Assembly: GCA_900299155.1 (NCBI GenBank)
Contig: OMIS01000028.1
Location: 1-8,523 of the forward strand
Origin: a bacterium
GTDB taxonomy: Bacteria; Patescibacteriota; Microgenomatia; UBA1400; PJMF01
Direction: 5' to 3'
Length of the DNA stretch: 8,523 bases
In this document: in pieces, positions 6,171-8,523 of the stretch
How the letters are laid out: every line of letters begins with the position of its first letter
Position numbering within the stretch: the stretch's first letter is position 1
Notes under the pieces: model-generated
Database searches by the model: none
Seen by the model: the letters and a program-made list of their open reading frames with translations, nothing else
What the model was told of the DNA's origin: nothing
Made by a program: the position numbers and the translations under genes

Positions 6171-6909
6171 ATTGATTATCTTCTGTACTAGTTTTTACTG
6201 TCTGCAATGCAGGTTTTAATTGAGTATTAATTGCTGAACCCACATCTTGTAGCTCGTTTTCATAATTTTGTCGTGCAGTACGAAGCTCTGTGAACCGTGC
6301 TCTTCTATCACCAGAACTTGCATCACAAGATAATTCTTTGATCTCTTCTGCCTTAGCAATATATGCATCAAATGCAACGATTAGTTGTGCTCGTTCAGTT
6401 TGTAAATTTGTAGCAGCATTTTTCAATGAAGTTACATCAATACCTTTATTTGAAAGCCTTGAAATTAGCTCTGTTACAGTTTGGTAAATGCGCTTGTATT
6501 TATCTTCTCGATTTTGATAATTATTGGTCACAGCCGCAATGTGATTTGTTACTTTGCCTTTTATTTCTTCGCATTTTGTAACTTGCTTGGCACTTGGTGA
6601 AGCAGTATGTTCTGGGCGATCTTCTTTACCGAAATTTTGACGTTTTTCCATTTTTTTAGAACCACCTTCTAATGGTAATTTTTGTTCGCCATCTTTGCCT
6701 TTTCTTCTGGTAAATTCATTAGAGTGTTGCTGTTGTTCTTGAGATACATCAGTTGAAGACTCCACAGAAGATTTAGAGGTACTTTCTAACTCAGTTGAAG
6801 AAGAAACTTCTTGTGTCTGTGTAGATGTTACAGTGTAAGCAGCCACCTGCGAAACCATAATACTACTAGTGGCGAGTACAAGAAGGAGTAAGCTATACTT
6901 TTTAAACAT
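6169..6909 (-). CDS. Secreted Ser/Thr-rich protein with a helical, probably coiled-coil domain
   Basis: Not a family I can name. The protein (246 residues from the ATG at 6909; positions here count from there) has a signal peptide ending in SQVAA, with likely cleavage after residue 24. A Ser/Thr/Gln/Glu-rich region (about 25-62), a charged basic region (about 67-100) and a helical domain (about 112-235) follow. The helical domain has regular polar/apolar spacing. It carries two cysteines, C113 (KCEEI) and C195 (LSCDA), which could form a disulfide, and a NKGIDVTSL turn at about 154-162. I recall similar secreted helical proteins from CPR genomes. A GTG one codon upstream (6912) is possible, but GAAAGG five bases before the ATG favours 6909. 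It is first in the operon with the lipoprotein and the tandem CAP protein, which points to a cell-surface role. Confidence 0.83.
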   Translation of the reverse strand: MFKKYSLLLLVLATSSIMVSQVAAYTVTSTQTQEVSSSTELESTSKSSVESSTDVSQEQQQHSNEFTRRKGKDGEQKLPLEGGSKKMEKRQNFGKEDRPEHTASPSAKQVTKCEEIKGKVTNHIAAVTNNYQNREDKYKRIYQTVTELISRLSNKGIDVTSLKNAATNLQTERAQLIVAFDAYIAKAEEIKELSCDASSGDRRARFTELRTARQNYENELQDVGSAINTQLKPALQTVKTSTEDNQ

Positions 6910-6914
6910 CACGT

Positions 6915-6920
6915 CCTTTC
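6915..6920 (-). promoter_or_regulatory. Shine-Dalgarno site of the secreted helical protein gene
   Basis: GAAAGG on the minus strand lies five bases before the ATG at 6909 and only two before the alternative GTG at 6912. This decides the start in favour of the ATG. Confidence 0.6.
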
Positions 6921-6943
6921 AGTCATATAGTCTGAGGACACCT

Positions 6944-6973
6944 ACTATACACTACTGTATTAGTAAGACACAA
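6944..6973 (-). promoter_or_regulatory. Candidate promoter of the envelope operon
   Basis: On the minus strand TTGTGT (plus-strand 6968-6973) and TATAGT (plus-strand 6944-6949) are separated by 18 bases. This gives a leader of about 30 bases that includes the GAAAGG ribosome-binding site. Its -35 box directly abuts the -10 box of the divergent plus-strand promoter. Confidence 0.5.
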
Positions 6974-6986
6974 TATATCTAACTAC
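6974..6986 (+). promoter_or_regulatory. Candidate leaderless -10 box of the CapA-like gene
   Basis: TATATC (6974-6979) is followed by seven bases and the ATG at 6987, with no Shine-Dalgarno sequence. A leaderless message is likely if this box is used. No good -35 box is seen. Confidence 0.4.
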
Positions 6987-8141
6987 ATGAAAATGGATAT
7001 AAAATTACTGATTACAGTAGTGATTTGCAGTGTCATAGTAAGTACAGCGCTACACTTCTTTTTGTATGCTGAACCAAAACGCTACCCAGTTATACAAAAC
7101 TCACCAAGCCCTACAACTGTAAGCACCAATGCGCTACCTGAAATAACCACTCCAACACTCCCAAGTTCTGAGCTTCCCATTACTTCTGTCAAATCTAGCC
7201 CTCTTCATGAGATCACCTCACTAGACGAAGTATTTACTCCACAGATAGACTCTGATCCAGAAGATTCTCGTATCACACTGATGGCCACTGGAGATGTACT
7301 GCTGGCACGGTCTATAAATTACAAAATGAGACAGCTGAATGACTTTAGCTGGCCATTCTTACAGATTGCACCACTATTACAAAGTGCAGATATTACCTAT
7401 ATAAATTTAGAAACTCCGTTAGTCCAAGACTGCCCGAGCAAGATTGATGGAATGATCTTTTGTGGCGACCAGCGTGGAGTGGAAAGCCTAGAATACGCAG
7501 GCATTGATGTAGTAAACATTGCCAACAATCATGCTGCAAATTATGGACTGAATGGTGTTACTGAAACTGATGCAGTATTGAAAACTCATAATTTTGTAGT
7601 CTCTGGCAAATCAGGGAGTAATGTGGGATATAAAACGGTGAAGGGAACTCGTTTCGCTTTTTTAGGGTATAACGAAGTGAACCAGCAGTTGGGAATCAGT
7701 TTGGCACTGGATCCTACAATTCAAGCAGAAGTTCGAGAAGCTCGGACACAGGCAGATGTCGTTGTTGTACAGTTTCACTGGGGTAATGAATATACCTATA
7801 ACCCATCTGAAAATCAGCGCAGACTAGCTCGAGTGGCGATAGATGCAGGTGCGGATTTAGTTATAGGAAACCATCCACACTGGTACCAACCGATTGAGTT
7901 TTATAACGGCAAACTGATTACCTACTCTCATGGCAATTTAGTCTTTGATCAGATGTGGTCTAGAGAAACTCGTGAAGGTCTTATAGGAGAGTACACATTT
8001 TCTAGAAATAAACTTGTTGGGGTACACTTTATACCAATCCTTATTGAGAACTATGGCCAGCCCAGAGTTTTGGAAGGTGTTGAAAAAGAAAAAATTCTGG
8101 AGAACTTACAAGAGCAAAGCTATCTTATTAAAGAAATGTAG
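6987..8141 (+). CDS. CapA/PgsA-like protein (PGA_cap metallophosphatase fold), membrane-anchored
   Basis: A 384-residue protein with one N-terminal membrane helix (residues 6-27), a Ser/Thr/Pro-rich stalk (about 36-75) and a CapA-type domain (about 95-350) outside the membrane. Calcineurin-like metal-site motifs are in order: GDVLLAR (102-108), NLETPL (140-145), ANNHA (179-183), QFHWGNEY (262-269), GNHPHW (294-299) and YSHGNLVFDQ (313-322). In Bacillus, CapA/PgsA works with CapB and CapC in poly-gamma-glutamate synthesis. No CapB or CapC homologue is in this window, so here it may be a stand-alone surface phosphoesterase or have a different polymer as target. The start has no ribosome-binding site but follows a -10 box directly. 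It is divergent from the envelope operon and ends one base before the stop of the convergent small gene. Confidence 0.92.
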   Translation: MKMDIKLLITVVICSVIVSTALHFFLYAEPKRYPVIQNSPSPTTVSTNALPEITTPTLPSSELPITSVKSSPLHEITSLDEVFTPQIDSDPEDSRITLMATGDVLLARSINYKMRQLNDFSWPFLQIAPLLQSADITYINLETPLVQDCPSKIDGMIFCGDQRGVESLEYAGIDVVNIANNHAANYGLNGVTETDAVLKTHNFVVSGKSGSNVGYKTVKGTRFAFLGYNEVNQQLGISLALDPTIQAEVREARTQADVVVVQFHWGNEYTYNPSENQRRLARVAIDAGADLVIGNHPHWYQPIEFYNGKLITYSHGNLVFDQMWSRETREGLIGEYTFSRNKLVGVHFIPILIENYGQPRVLEGVEKEKILENLQEQSYLIKEM

Positions 8142-8142
8142 T

Positions 8143-8337
8143 TTATTTTTTACCTCTAATTTTTTGAATTCCCCACATAATCACTCTAATTATTGCGAAT
8201 ACTATGGCACCATCAATCAAAGCAGCTACAAAAGCCGCTCCTTGAGGGGCTCCCTTATTAAACGCGTTGTTTGCGAAAACACTTGCTGCATAAAAAGTGG
8301 CAATAGCTAAGGGAATTGAAATATTTTTACTTGGCAT
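8143..8337 (-). CDS. Small two-helix membrane protein of unknown function
   Basis: A 64-residue protein with two hydrophobic segments (about residues 6-24 and 32-54) separated by a short polar loop (NNAFNKGAPQG), ending in a basic tail (KIRGKK). The tail suggests that the C-terminus is inside the cell. No family is recognised. Support as a real gene comes from a TATACT box eight bases before its ATG, its clean membrane-protein pattern, and the way it fills the space up to the stop of the CapA-like gene with one base between. The plus-strand frame across it (8014-8310) overlaps the CapA-like gene and looks like non-coding sequence. Confidence 0.68.
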   Translation of the reverse strand: MPSKNISIPLAIATFYAASVFANNAFNKGAPQGAAFVAALIDGAIVFAIIRVIMWGIQKIRGKK

Positions 8338-8351
8338 ATATCCATAGTATA
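8338..8351 (-). promoter_or_regulatory. Candidate near-leaderless -10 box of the small membrane protein gene
   Basis: On the minus strand TATACT (plus-strand 8346-8351) is followed by eight bases and the ATG at 8337. The leader would be zero to two bases and there is no Shine-Dalgarno site. A GTGACA lies 15 bases upstream of the box, which is short spacing for a -35 element. Confidence 0.4.
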
Positions 8352-8418
8352 CCTTAATTTTCTACTTGTCACCTTACATCCACTGCTTTACCATACCCAA
8401 ATATAAGAAGAAACTGAT

Positions 8419-8523
8419 ATGAAGATTATTGCACTGATCGCGTTGATTATTACTCTGGGAGTTTCTTTGTTTGGTGACATTGGCGCAACTGTGACCAATA
8501 ATTCCGTTGCTATTGCCCTTATG
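8419..8523 (+). CDS. N-terminal fragment of a signal-bearing or membrane protein
   Basis: The first 35 codons of a gene that runs off the window. An in-frame TAA at 8404-8406, with no other start codon before the ATG at 8419, fixes the start. The protein begins MKIIALIALIITLGVSLFG, a signal peptide or first membrane helix, and continues with a mild Ala/Thr/Asn-rich sequence. Nothing more can be said about function. TATAAG at 8402-8407 could be a -10 box giving a leader of about five bases; only a weak purine stretch precedes the ATG. It is divergent from the small membrane protein gene. Confidence 0.6.
   Translation, partial: MKIIALIALIITLGVSLFGDIGATVTNNSVAIALM

Noticed and set aside
8014..8310. 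Plus-strand open frame of 98 codons at the end of the CapA-like gene
   Set aside because: It overlaps the CapA-like gene in another frame and the small membrane protein on the other strand, and its composition does not look like a protein.

Overview
The window is AT-rich, compactly coded bacterial chromosome with ten complete protein genes and two cut by the window edges. No RNA gene, insertion sequence, CRISPR array or gene-free stretch above 120 bases was found. The best guess at the host is a monoderm member of the Patescibacteria/CPR, perhaps Microgenomates-like. Reasons are the very short gaps, small single-pass envelope proteins (CAP, cupredoxin, CapA-like), a secreted helical protein of a style common in that group, and several start codons lying directly on a -10 box. 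This placement is inference from gene style, not from a marker gene. TGA is used as a stop (ung), so the UGA-recoding CPR lineages are unlikely.

Layout. Bases 1-464 (+) hold the C-terminal end of a GT87-like membrane glycosyltransferase. Next is ung (482-1147, +), meeting tail to tail a PMT/ArnT-like GT-C glycosyltransferase (1150-2502, -). A perfect 12-bp-stem terminator (2519-2550) separates that gene from a membrane-anchored cupredoxin (2569-3132, -). Upstream lie an RsmB/NOP-type RNA m5C methyltransferase (3252-4208, -) and a Nudix hydrolase (4210-4707, -), joined by a stop/start junction. Before them is a three-gene envelope operon, in transcription order: a secreted helical protein (6169-6909, -), a small lipoprotein (5858-6160, -) and a membrane-anchored protein with two tandem CAP domains (4760-5848, -). 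Divergent from it is a CapA-like membrane-anchored protein (6987-8141, +), which meets tail to tail a 64-residue two-helix membrane protein (8143-8337, -). The window ends in the first 35 codons of a signal-bearing protein (8419 onward, +).

How the genes fit together. Most products work at or outside the membrane: two GT-C glycosyltransferases, and cupredoxin, CAP, CapA-like and helical proteins, several carrying Ser/Thr/Pro-rich stalks. The rest are housekeeping: uracil repair, nucleotide hydrolysis and RNA methylation. The most notable points are the degenerate first CAP domain, a Gln in place of the axial Met ligand in the cupredoxin, two modes of translation start (leaderless-looking versus Shine-Dalgarno), and interlocked divergent promoters at 6944-6979.
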